Below, piece by piece: positions 1-8,603 of a stretch of 64,000 bases of DNA. The notes beneath the pieces were generated by a model. It made no database searches and had not been told where the DNA came from. It saw only the letters and a program-made list of their open reading frames with translations. The position numbers were made by a program, and so were the translations under genes. This DNA comes from Paracoccus onubensis (lineage in GTDB: Bacteria > Pseudomonadota > Alphaproteobacteria > Rhodobacterales > Rhodobacteraceae): NCBI RefSeq assembly GCF_003591515.1, contig NZ_QZCG01000009.1:186001-250000 (forward strand). The letters run 5' to 3'. Numbering within the stretch: position 1 is the first letter of the stretch; each line of letters starts with the position of its first letter.

Positions 1-1126
1 CGTCTGAGGCCGCGGTGACGCGGTTCATCACCGGTCCCGGGGTTCCCGGCCAGCCGGGCCATGAAAAGGCGGGGTTGACCAGCACAAGGAACATGTCCTG
101 TCTGGAACGCGCATAACGCAGGTTCTGACGCAGCGTCCAGTTGGCAGTCAGGTCATGTTCCAGCTCATACCCGATCGCAGCATATTCGCGGTTGAATTCA
201 TCCGCCGCCGGATCGCCCAGATACAGGTCACGGGGGATTTCTCCGGCGGGGTTCGGCAGCAATGTCCCATGTGCCGGATAGAAGCGCGGGCTGAATGTAT
301 CCTCATCCTTCTGATAATAGGCGAATGCGGTCAGGCGGGTGCTGTCATCCGGCTCCCATGTCAGGCTGGGCGCGAAGGTCAGCTTGCGATTACGTTCCCG
401 GTCAATCTGGCTGCCCATATTCTTGGCAGTGCCGATCAGGCGATAGCTTAGCGAACCGTCACGGTTGAGCGGCCCGGTAAAATCCCCGCCGATCTGATAG
501 CCGCCCAGACTGCTGGTCTTGGCAAATACCTCGCGGCTGGCCTCGGACCGAGGGCGCTTGCTGACCAGATTGATCATGCCGCCCGGCATATTCTGCCCGT
601 AAAGCGCCGAAGCCGGCCCCTTGATCACCTCTACACGCTCCAGCGTGAATGGATCAATCGCCGGAGTGGCATAATTCGCCGGTTCGCCGGGAAGGAGAAG
701 ACCATCCTGCCATGTATAGCCATAAGCGTCGAAGCCGCGGATCCACAGCCAGTCATAGCGGATGTCGTAGCCATTGGATTCGGCCATAACGCCGGGCGTA
801 TAGCGCAGCGCTTCCGTGATCAGATCGGCGGACTGGGCTTCGAACTGTGCGCGTGGCACCACGTTCACGGTCTGAGGGGTCCGTGTCAGCGGGATATCCG
901 ACTTGGTTGCTGAACGGCTGTCTTGCGGTATCAGCATGTCGCCACCGGTCGCGTCATTTTGCGCGTTCAGCGTTATTTCGTCCAGAATTGTGGGCTGCCC
1001 GTCGGCATCGGCATCGCGCACCTCCTGCGCGGCGGCAAAACTTGCCATCGATACTGTGGTTGACAGGATGGCCACGCCATTTTGCAAGACGCGTCTGCAA
1101 ACTGACCTGCAATTTCCGTTACGCAT
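1..1126 (-). CDS. TonB-dependent siderophore receptor, N-terminal part (runs off the left edge)
   Basis: Outer-membrane receptor for a ferric siderophore, energised by TonB. About 375 residues are in the window, starting at the ATG complementary to 1124-1126. Residues 1 to about 33 form a signal peptide ending in ASFAAAQ. The plug domain follows, with TPQTVNVVPR, ITEALRYTPGV, IRGFDAYG, ERVEVIKGPASALYG and GGMINLVSKRP, all diagnostic of FhuA/FpvA-type receptors. The beta-barrel has begun when the window ends. It is divergent from the PchR-like AraC gene at 1271, the usual arrangement for siderophore-induced receptor expression. The ligand cannot be told from the sequence. Confidence 0.93.
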   Translation of the reverse strand, partial: MRNGNCRSVCRRVLQNGVAILSTTVSMASFAAAQEVRDADADGQPTILDEITLNAQNDATGGDMLIPQDSRSATKSDIPLTRTPQTVNVVPRAQFEAQSADLITEALRYTPGVMAESNGYDIRYDWLWIRGFDAYGYTWQDGLLLPGEPANYATPAIDPFTLERVEVIKGPASALYGQNMPGGMINLVSKRPRSEASREVFAKTSSLGGYQIGGDFTGPLNRDGSLSYRLIGTAKNMGSQIDRERNRKLTFAPSLTWEPDDSTRLTAFAYYQKDEDTFSPRFYPAHGTLLPNPAGEIPRDLYLGDPAADEFNREYAAIGYELEHDLTANWTLRQNLRYARSRQDMFLVLVNPAFSWPGWPGTPGPVMNRVTAASD

Positions 1127-1270
1127 CGCTGGCTCCGTGATTAATCTGATAGGAACAGTCAAGATTGCCTAGTCTGTAGCCGCCTGTTAATCTTCCGCCA
1201 AGCCAAAGGGTTTTGCGCATATGCAAAAGAGTTATGCGGAACAACAAATACTGAAGATTAGGCAGGGCGA
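1127..1270. promoter_or_regulatory. Divergent control region between siderophore receptor and AraC regulator
   Basis: This 144-base region separates two divergent genes. It holds a near-palindrome TTTTGCGCATATGCAAAA (1211-1228) and an inverted pair TAATCTTC (1188-1195) / GAAGATTA (1253-1260). A second TTATGC element lies at 1232-1237. These are candidate sites for the PchR-like activator or for Fur. Assignment to either protein is inference; no clear Fur box was recognised. Confidence 0.4.
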
Positions 1271-2275
1271 ATGTACGAGCACGGATCAGTGAACAGCCTA
1301 TCGGCTCCTGCCGAGCAGGTAACCGTTTCGGATCTTTGCGCCAGCCGTGAGATCCGTCTGGATATCCCATCGGATGTCGACGACGACACGGCACTGATGT
1401 CGGGCCGGTTCCTGAAAAGAAAACTGGGAAACGGACTGACCCTGCATGGCGGCGATTTCATCGAAGAACGGGCGTTCGACGTTCACTCGTCGATCGAAGA
1501 AGGGTTGTCCTGCATCTTCTTTCTGAATGGTACGGTGGACACCTGCATTGGCGACCGCCGATTTGGGTTTCAGGCTTTGGACAGTCAACCTATCCACGCG
1601 GTGACGATGATGAATGCGCGCGCCGAGACATTCTCACGCCGCACCCTTTCCCGGCAGAAAGTCACTCACCTGGTCATTGACGCGTCGCGGGAATGGCTGG
1701 AAATCCACGGTCATGATACCGCTCGGGACAAAGGCGCGACACAGACCCTGTTCGCCGAGAACCTGATCGATCACCGCTGGCTTGTGCCGCAGCAATTGCT
1801 GGAACTTGTTCGTGCCGTGATGGCTGCATCCATCGACAAGACACCGCTTCAAAGATTATATACCGAGGCCCTGACAATTCAGATCGTAGCGGAGTCCATA
1901 TGCTGTGCGACAAAGCGCGAGGCATCGATCACCGAAGGACTGAACGGATCATCTAAAAGAAGGGCTGCGGCACTGCGGCGGGCCAAAGAGTTCATTGCGG
2001 TGGAAGCCTGCAATGACATCTCCGTCGCCCGTATCGCGAAAGAGGCCGCCATCAGTGTCAGCGGCCTCCAATCGCTGTTCCGTCAGGATGAAGGTTGCGG
2101 CGTTTTCGAATATGTCCGCCGCATTCGGCTTGAGCGCGCCAGAGATGGGCTGATGCGTGGCGAGTTCGGTATCAGTGAGGCGGCAATGATCGCCGGTTAC
2201 TCTCATCCGGCGAATTTCACCACGGCGTTCCGCAAGCATTTCGCGGTCACCCCGAGTCTGCTGGTCGGCAAGTAA
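1271..2275 (+). CDS. AraC-family transcriptional regulator, PchR-like
   Basis: A 334-residue AraC-type activator. The N-terminal two thirds resemble PchR-class effector domains (HGGDFIEERAFDVHSSIEEGLSC and the SRRTLSRQKVTHLVI stretch). The C-terminal hundred residues are an AraC double helix-turn-helix: ISVARIAKEAAISVSGLQSLFR, then EYVRRIRLERARDGL and ISEAAMIAGYSHPANFTTAFRKHF. PchR relatives bind ferric siderophore and activate the cognate receptor gene. The divergent receptor at 1-1126 fits that role. It is convergent with the serine hydrolase at 2459. Confidence 0.88.
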   Translation: MYEHGSVNSLSAPAEQVTVSDLCASREIRLDIPSDVDDDTALMSGRFLKRKLGNGLTLHGGDFIEERAFDVHSSIEEGLSCIFFLNGTVDTCIGDRRFGFQALDSQPIHAVTMMNARAETFSRRTLSRQKVTHLVIDASREWLEIHGHDTARDKGATQTLFAENLIDHRWLVPQQLLELVRAVMAASIDKTPLQRLYTEALTIQIVAESICCATKREASITEGLNGSSKRRAAALRRAKEFIAVEACNDISVARIAKEAAISVSGLQSLFRQDEGCGVFEYVRRIRLERARDGLMRGEFGISEAAMIAGYSHPANFTTAFRKHFAVTPSLLVGK

Positions 2276-2458
2276 GGGGTATGGGCTCTCCTGAACATTG
2301 ACCGGTGACCAATTGATCCTCCCCCACCGGGTCGGCCTGCGATCAGGCATGCAACGGGTTGCAGGTCCATTCGCGAACGCGACCCCCGCCGGAATGTCAT
2401 GCCGCCGTCCTGCATGCGGCGCAGGATCACGACGAACCAACCCGACATGCGCGTCACT

Positions 2459-3445
2459 TCAGGTCAAAGCAAGCGCAGCACCCTCAAGCAAATCCATCAA
2501 TTGTCCGAAATGTCCATCCGATCTCGCCGGGACATTTGGGTCCGACGTGATGGCGACCGCCAGCGCATGTTCAGGATGGGCAGCGATTATCTGTCCGCCA
2601 TAACCACGGGCGATCACGAAACCACTGTCACTGAGGAACCATCCATAGCCATAGCTGAGGCCCGAATAGGGTGAGCGCGTACGGGGCTGGACCGAGGCCC
2701 GCATCCAATCGGACGGAATGACCTGCCGACCCTCGAACCGTCCGCTGTCGCGCATGAGAACGGCAATCCGCAACATGGCGCGCGGTGTCAGTGCCATTTC
2801 GTTACCGCCCATGTAGAAGCCTTGCGGATCGCGCGTCCAGGCCGGGATCTCAATCCCAAGCGGCCCGCCAAGAACGGTCCGCGCCTGTTCAAGCAGACTT
2901 TCACCGGTCGCCGTCGCGAGCGCGGCACCAAGAACATGCGTGCTGCCGGTCGAATAGATCATGCGCTGGCCGGGCCGGGCGATCATCGGCCTGCGCAGAG
3001 CGAACGCGACCCAATCGCCCGAATTTACCCAGCTTCCATAATTGCCGCCCGAAGTACCTTCAAGGCCGGCGCGCAGCGTAACCAGATCCTCGATCGTCAG
3101 ATCCGCGACGCCGGCCGTTGCGTCCTGCGGGATGATGCCGGGCGCGACTGATCCCAACGTCGCGTTGACCCCGGCAATGGCCCCTTGTGAAATTGCAGCA
3201 CCGGTCAGCAACGCCACAATGCTTTTCGAACAGGATTTGATATTCGCGGCACGGTCGAGACCGGGGCCACGCGGAGCTTCGGCAACGAGGATATCGTTAC
3301 CGCGCTGCACCATGATCGCGTGAAGCTGGGACAGTCCCATGGCCTGTGAACGGAAGTCACTTATGGTCTGGGCCTGCGCCCGGATCGCGGCGGGGGCGGC
3401 AACCGTGGATAAAAGGGCAGCCGAGAAGGCGCGACGGTTCAACAT
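2459..3445 (-). CDS. Exported serine hydrolase, class C beta-lactamase/DD-peptidase-like
   Basis: A 328-residue protein with an N-terminal export signal (MLNRRAF followed by a hydrophobic stretch ending AIRAQAQ). It has the serine beta-lactamase fold. The SxxK nucleophile motif is SCSK near residue 70, the second motif is YST in MIYSTGSTHVLG near residue 165, and the KTG-equivalent is GYGGQ near residue 280. The substrate is unknown; such proteins act as esterases, peptidases or amidases and rarely as true beta-lactamases. A GAGAGGT Shine-Dalgarno precedes the ATG at 3445. The gene is monocistronic and convergent with the upstream AraC gene. Confidence 0.85.
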   Translation of the reverse strand: MLNRRAFSAALLSTVAAPAAIRAQAQTISDFRSQAMGLSQLHAIMVQRGNDILVAEAPRGPGLDRAANIKSCSKSIVALLTGAAISQGAIAGVNATLGSVAPGIIPQDATAGVADLTIEDLVTLRAGLEGTSGGNYGSWVNSGDWVAFALRRPMIARPGQRMIYSTGSTHVLGAALATATGESLLEQARTVLGGPLGIEIPAWTRDPQGFYMGGNEMALTPRAMLRIAVLMRDSGRFEGRQVIPSDWMRASVQPRTRSPYSGLSYGYGWFLSDSGFVIARGYGGQIIAAHPEHALAVAITSDPNVPARSDGHFGQLMDLLEGAALALT

Positions 3446-4239
3446 GAAATACCTCTCTCGCAGATATGCGCGATTGTCTTACAGGCATGGCGCGAATTTA
3501 ACAGGCCAGAAACCGGCGCGGGCAGGTGATTGTGGAACGTTTTTCCGGAACATGCATCCATCTGAAATAGATTGTTATGTTTTCGGGACCGCAATATGCG
3601 GAGCACCCTATGGGATATGAATTCATAACCTATCATGATCGTCGCGCTCAGTCCTCAGCATGCATGCCGATTCGTCCGGAGGCGTGGTCATTATTTTTTT
3701 TCAACTCGGATATCACGTTCGCGCGCCAGATAGGGGACGGTTTTGGCAGTCTTCACGGCCGAAGGACCCGGACTCATATATCTCCGGTTTCGCAGAGCAG
3801 CCAGAAAAGCACCTTCATGATCGGCGTTCCGAAATCTCTTCCGGGAAAACCCGGTTCCCTGATGCGGGCTTCTTCATGCCCGGTGTTTCTGCATCGCAGC
3901 ATGAGACCTGCTGGAATAAGCAGCATCCGATGCTTTTGCCACAGATTTTCCACGCCAAAGATTGGTGCCGCGAAGAAAAGAGGTAACTATCAACACAGGC
4001 CGAAGTTCAACAGGAAGCCTATGCCCGCCCTCCTCCTCCCTGCGGGCGCAATAAGAAGCCCCGCGCTCCCTCCTCCCTGCGCGGGGCTTTTTATGATGTA
4101 AATACATGTTCACTATTGCCACGCCCTGCTCAAATCCTGCCAAAGCCGGGTGGATCGCCCCGTCTGACAGATAGGGTTGCCAGATGTGAGTGTTTGATCC
4201 TGGCGAATATCGGAACTCTATTCAGATGTCAGTATAAGC
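3446..4239. other. Gene-free stretch of about 800 bases with hairpins
   Basis: I see no credible protein here; the open frames have no recognisable motif. The stretch holds the promoter side of the serine hydrolase near 3446, a small hairpin CCGGGAAAACCCGG at 3841-3854, a second hairpin at about 4023-4047 (GCCCGC...GCGGGC) and the strong terminator at 4056-4092. No insertion-sequence remnant was recognised. Confidence 0.5.
4056..4092 (+). terminator. Rho-independent terminator
   Basis: A ten-base-pair stem, AAGCCCCGCG (4056-4065) with CGCGGGGCTT (4080-4089), runs into five T residues on the + strand. The reverse strand shows a weaker T-rich exit (CTTCTTATT), so it may also stop glsA transcription. 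The loop repeats the CTCCTCCCTG seen in the hairpin just upstream. Confidence 0.75.
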
Positions 4240-5199
4240 TTAGAAAACGGACCAGTTCATCTGCTGGCACAGCATCTCCAATGCTTGCGTACCAAGAAGA
4301 GAATTACCATGTCGATTCAGCCCTGGAGACCAGACGGCGATTGATGCAATGCCGGGTACAATCGCCAGAATACCGCCGCCAACGCCGCTTTTTGCTGGTA
4401 TGCCGACCCGAAACGCAAAATCGCCCGAACCATCATAATGACCACAAGTCATCATCAACGCATTTATTCGGCGCACGCGCTGGGCGGCCACGATGCGCGT
4501 ATCGGTAATCGGGTTGCGTCCGGATGAGGTGAGAAACAGCCCGGAGCGCGCAAGCTGCCGGCAAGACATGGCAAGTGCGCAGTAGTGGTGATAGACGCCA
4601 AGGACATGCGCGGGCGCACCGTCAAGATTACCATTGGCTTTCAGCAGATTGGCTAAAGCTGCGTTGTTGAAGCCGGAATCATTTTCAGCCTGAGCAACGT
4701 GATGATCAATATAGATATCATCATCGGCGGTGACAAACCGCATGAACCGCAAAAACTCACCGATTGTCTCCCGGGGCTGATAAGCACCAAGCAGAATATC
4801 CGCGACGACGATCGCCCCGGCATTGATAAATGGATTACGCGGGATACCCTTTTCCAGTTCAAGCAGGACGCTGGAGTTGAAAGGATCGCCCGAAGGTTCG
4901 CGACCAACACGCTGCCAGATGCTGTCACCCCTGTTGCCAAGAACCAGAGTTAAGGCAAAAACCTTGGAAATACTTTGAACCGAGAATTTTTCATCGGCAT
5001 CTCCCGCCAGCAACGTCGTATCGTCAGGCAGGACAACCGCGATACCGAATTTAGCGGGATCGATACTCGCCAGCGGCGGAATGTAGTTCGCAACCTCGCC
5101 ACGCTCAGTGCTTTCCCTTAATTCCGCTTCAATGTCCCTGAGCACGGTGTCCAAGCGGCGCTTCAAATCCTTTGAAAGGGGCGATCTCTGAAGGGACAT
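4240..5199 (-). CDS. glsA: Glutaminase A
   Basis: A 319-residue cytosolic glutaminase converting L-glutamine to glutamate and ammonia. It has the serine-dependent beta-lactamase-like fold. The nucleophile motif [11 protein letters not shown] contains S-x-x-K, followed by [12 protein letters not shown], the family signature [28 protein letters not shown], and [14 protein letters not shown] near the end. Length matches the family (about 305-330). Translation starts at the ATG complementary to 5197-5199. It is divergent from the class A-like protein at 5575. Confidence 0.96.
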   Translation of the reverse strand: MSLQRSPLSKDLKRRLDTVLRDIEAELRESTERGEVANYIPPLASIDPAKFGIAVVLPDDTTLLAGDADEKFSVQSISKVFALTLVLGNRGDSIWQRVGREPSGDPFNSSVLLELEKGIPRNPFINAGAIVVADILLGAYQPRETIGEFLRFMRFVTADDDIYIDHHVAQAENDSGFNNAALANLLKANGNLDGAPAHVLGVYHHYCALAMSCRQLARSGLFLTSSGRNPITDTRIVAAQRVRRINALMMTCGHYDGSGDFAFRVGIPAKSGVGGGILAIVPGIASIAVWSPGLNRHGNSLLGTQALEMLCQQMNWSVF

Positions 5200-5574
5200 T
5201 ATTTTAATCCTGAACCGAATTGCAGACGTAACGGAAGATCATATCAGGACAAGCAGCAACTGAACATCACGGGCGATCATTTCATCCTTTGTGCCAGGGT
5301 AAATCCGTCATGGGCGGCCGGGTGATTTCGGAACAAGCGGGAATCTTACACTTTCCAGCCCGGCGACAGGACCCGACAGGATTTGTGCCGCATCCTGTCC
5401 GAAACAGCACATAAAACCGGCTTACCGGTCACGCTCGAAAAGCGCCACAGAAAGGCGACGGTCAATGCGAAAGCATTCCTCTCTGACGGAATGCCATCAA
5501 CCGGACAATGGTGATAAATACGTTTACGCCCTCCACGAGACCCGCCATAATCATGACAAACAAATGGATGAAAA

Positions 5575-6408
5575 TTGAATAAAAGCTCTTGCCTGGAAAG
5601 TCTGATCGCACGCACTCCGGATATCCGTTGGAGTATCGAGCTTCGCGACATTCCAACCAACACAACCGCCTTTTCACTGGGTGCGACGCGGGTATTGAAA
5701 ACAGCGAGCCTGGCAAAAGTATTCCTGCTTATTGAAGTGGCGGCGCGGCTGAGTGAGGGGACGCTTACAGCTGATGAGCCCATAGACCGCCGCGACGTTC
5801 CAAAAGTGCAGGATTCGGGCCTTTGGCGGTATCTGAAAACCGATATCCTTCCTCTTGCCGATGCTGCCACCCTCGTGGCGGCTGTCAGTGACAACTGGGC
5901 GACCAATGCACTGTTGCATCGCGTCGGCCTCGACGCTGTGCGGGCCCGGAGCAATGTGCTGGGATATTCCGAAAGTCTGCTGGCAGACTATATCAGGGAC
6001 GATCGGGGGCCTGCGCACCCGCCGACCGTCAGCGAGGGACGAGCATCGGACTGGACCGATCTGTTCGCACGCATGCACCGCCGGAATCTGGTTTCCAGGG
6101 ATGTGGATGCACAGGTGGAGTACTGGCTTGGAACGGGCACCGACCATTCCATGATTGCCTCCGCGCTGAACCTCGATCCCCTGATACATGGCTCCGCTTA
6201 TGGGGCTGAAAGCTTTTATAACAAGACGGGTTCAGATAGCGGCGTGCGCGCGGATGCGGGCCTCTTCGTGGGCGAGAATGCCTGTAGCTACTGCCTTATC
6301 GCCAACTGGAACCCCGAGGCCGACCGCGCAGATGCTGTCACCGAAATCATGCGTGCTGCCGGCAGTTTGCTCCGAACGCTGGTGACAGGAAGAAATGCCG
6401 GCCTGTAA
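5575..6408 (+). CDS. Class A beta-lactamase-like serine hydrolase without signal peptide
   Basis: A 277-residue protein with all three class A motifs: SxxK in TASLAKVFLL near residue 43, SDN in VSDNWATN near residue 102, and KTG in YNKTGSDSGVRADAG near residue 216. The only in-frame start is TTG at 5575; upstream ATGs at 5553, 5564 and 5568 are out of frame or quickly stopped. No export signal is visible, which is unusual for a real beta-lactamase and suggests a cytoplasmic amidase or peptidase role, or a lost 5' end. The gene lies beside two other members of the same fold. Confidence 0.75.
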   Translation: MNKSSCLESLIARTPDIRWSIELRDIPTNTTAFSLGATRVLKTASLAKVFLLIEVAARLSEGTLTADEPIDRRDVPKVQDSGLWRYLKTDILPLADAATLVAAVSDNWATNALLHRVGLDAVRARSNVLGYSESLLADYIRDDRGPAHPPTVSEGRASDWTDLFARMHRRNLVSRDVDAQVEYWLGTGTDHSMIASALNLDPLIHGSAYGAESFYNKTGSDSGVRADAGLFVGENACSYCLIANWNPEADRADAVTEIMRAAGSLLRTLVTGRNAGL

Positions 6409-6480
6409 CGGCCGTTCAAACACCCTTCAGGCGGTGATGACAATGAAGGCATTCATCCGCAAACGCCAGAGATACGAGCC

Positions 6481-6675
6481 ATCGAAGATGAGCAGGCGAA
6501 CGCCACTGATTCGCGAGAGCCTGCAAACGGAAGTCATATCGGCGATGCGCCGATGTTACCGGAATTGCTCGACCAGTTCCCATCCGATCAGGAGATAGGC
6601 TCCGTGACCGGTGACGGGGCTTTTGATACACTGTCGGATAACGACACCAGCGTGAGTCTTGCGGCGATGGGATAA
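6481..6675 (+). pseudogene. IS5-family transposase fragment
   Basis: In the frame beginning at 6481 the translation gives IGDAPMLPELLDQFPSDQEI followed by GSVTGDGAFDT. This matches the central DDE region of IS5-group transposases (typically IGDAPMLPELLDQIP...VTADGAYDTRKCHDAI). Similarity stops after GAFDT, where the catalytic block is replaced by unrelated sequence and a stop at 6673. It is a decayed scrap with no ends visible. Confidence 0.7.
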
Positions 6676-7118
6676 TTGTAAGGGGGCACTCTGCTGCAAG
6701 CGTTACTGTCACGTTGCAATCTCTGCTTACCCGACGCCTACCCGCAACATTCGGGTCGCGGCACAAACAGGACGGACTTTCCAATTAAGTATATATTTTA
6801 TTTATAAATTTCCACCTCGAGGGTGGAATTTGAGCACTGCTTCGCAATATCGCGGGCATTTAACATCTTCCACAATGCTGCAACCAGCTGATCCGTATAG
6901 CACCGGGCACCTGCCTCATCATCTGGCGCTGACTGCCGTCGGTTCATGATGCCGGACATCAAAGTTGGCAGCCACCAGGCAATTGATCCGTCATGCTTAC
7001 TGGTTCATCCCGTTTCTGCATTGAATGAGCCCGAAGAATTCCTGCCTCAGATCCCACCGCATATATTTCAGCCTCCAGAAACTGAACAACGAGCTGTACA
7101 ATCACGGCACCCTTTCAA
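6676..7118. other. Gene-free stretch, AT-rich in part
   Basis: No credible gene. An AT-rich patch (6786-6810) is followed by an inverted repeat TTCCACC-TCGAG-GGTGGAA at 6810-6828. It lies downstream of the efflux operon, which ends at 7119 on the opposite strand, and could hold its transcription end, though the hairpin has no T tract. Confidence 0.4.
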
Positions 7119-8504
7119 TTACTTGCCCGCCGGAAGCCCCACCCCACCCGAGGATGCCGCGCTGAGCGCCACAAAATTCAACGCCTGTTCGCGAACGGCA
7201 TTGGCAAGGCTTTGACGCGCCTCGAGGAGCGTGCGTTCGGCATCGAGAACCGGGAAGAAATCCGCATCGCCCAGTTCATAGGAGGTCCGGGCCAGATCGA
7301 CCGCTTCGCGCGCATTCTCGACTAGGCGCGACTGTGCATCGACTGCGCGGGCATCGCGATTATAACCGGCAAGGGCGTTCTCGACCTCTTCCACGGCGTT
7401 CAGAACCGCCGATTGCCAAGCCAGCCGCGCCTGCTCGGCCCGGGCCTGTGCCACCGAAAGCTGAGCCTGATTGGCGGCATTGAACAGCGGCACCGAGATT
7501 TGCGGGCCGAAACCCCAGGTCTTCATACTGCCCGCGCGGCCCAGATCGATCGGGGTCACATTGCCCGTCAGCGTAAGTCTGGGATAAAAGGCCGCCCGCG
7601 CCTCGCCCACTGCCGCGACGGCGGCTGCCAGATTCCGCTCGGCCACGCGGACATCGGGGCGCGCCCGGACCACATCGGCAGGAACACCGACGCTGGCGCG
7701 ATAACGGGCGCGCGGCTGGCCTCCGCCCTTCTGCAGACGCGCCGCCACATCGGCGCTGCGGCTTGCGATCAGCGTCGCCAACCTGTTGATCGACTGATCA
7801 TAGCCCGCTTCCAGCGCGGGAAGCGCGGCCTCGGCCTGCGTCACGAGTTGTTCGGCCTGCAAGACCTCGATGCGTGAAACGCTGCCAAGCAGATCCTGCT
7901 CGCGGGTCAGGGTCAGCGTCCGCTTGCGGCTTTCAAGACTTTGCCGGGTCAAGGCCGCGGCTTCCTGGTAATAGCGCGCATCCACATAGGCCTGCGCGAC
8001 TGCACTTGCCACGGTCAGCCGTGCGACCTCGGCCGAAAGATAGGCTGCGTCAAGCTGGGCAGAGGCCCCCTGTCGCGCCGCCCGGTTCGCCCCGAAAATA
8101 TCGATGAGCCAGGAAACCCCCAGTGTCGCCGAGCTTTGCTCGATCACGGCCCCCGAGCCTTCGCTGTCGCCGCGCGAGGCTGCACCCGTAACATCGGCGC
8201 TTGGCAGATCGTTTGAGCCGACCAGCCGCGCATTCGCCTGCGCTTCGCGGATGACCGAAACGGCGGTCCGCACATCAAGGTTGCGCGCCAGCCCGGCGGC
8301 GACCAGTCCGTCAAGCCGGCTGTCACGAAATGCCGACCACCACGCGTTGGTTCCCGCGCGGCGGGCGGGGCTGTCGGCAGCGAACCGCTCGGGCAGGTCA
8401 GCTTCGGGGGCGCGATAGGCGGCGGGGCTGCATGCGGCCAGCGCAAATGACGAGGCAAGGCCGCTCAGAACGATACGGCGGGACAGGATTGAGGATTGGG
8501 ACAT
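7119..8504 (-). CDS. RND efflux outer-membrane channel lipoprotein (NodT/OprM type)
   Basis: About 461 residues. The N-terminus is a lipoprotein signal with lipobox LAAC (SSFALAACSPAAYRAPEADLP). The rest is two repeats of the outer-membrane efflux domain, with heptad-rich helices (QAEQLVTQAEAALPALEAGYDQ; LSVAQARAEQARLAWQ) and the typical GVPADVVRARPDVRVAERNLAAA. It forms the exit duct for the RND pump encoded upstream. It is the last gene of a tetR-adaptor-pump-channel operon, 99 bases after the pump. The ATG at 8504 is chosen over an in-frame TTG at 8513. Confidence 0.92.
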   Translation of the reverse strand: MSQSSILSRRIVLSGLASSFALAACSPAAYRAPEADLPERFAADSPARRAGTNAWWSAFRDSRLDGLVAAGLARNLDVRTAVSVIREAQANARLVGSNDLPSADVTGAASRGDSEGSGAVIEQSSATLGVSWLIDIFGANRAARQGASAQLDAAYLSAEVARLTVASAVAQAYVDARYYQEAAALTRQSLESRKRTLTLTREQDLLGSVSRIEVLQAEQLVTQAEAALPALEAGYDQSINRLATLIASRSADVAARLQKGGGQPRARYRASVGVPADVVRARPDVRVAERNLAAAVAAVGEARAAFYPRLTLTGNVTPIDLGRAGSMKTWGFGPQISVPLFNAANQAQLSVAQARAEQARLAWQSAVLNAVEEVENALAGYNRDARAVDAQSRLVENAREAVDLARTSYELGDADFFPVLDAERTLLEARQSLANAVREQALNFVALSAASSGGVGLPAGK

Positions 8505-8603
8505 CTGGATCAACTGAACTTTCTTAGCCCCGATAATCAGGGCGTGAATGGATAAGGCGCGGGCAAGGGTCGGAGCATCCCCGCCCGCGCGCGGCAGACC
8601 TTG

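Noticed and set aside
3577..4101. 174-codon + strand frame in the gap after the serine hydrolase
   Set aside because: Ser/Pro-rich product without motif that runs through the terminator hairpin.
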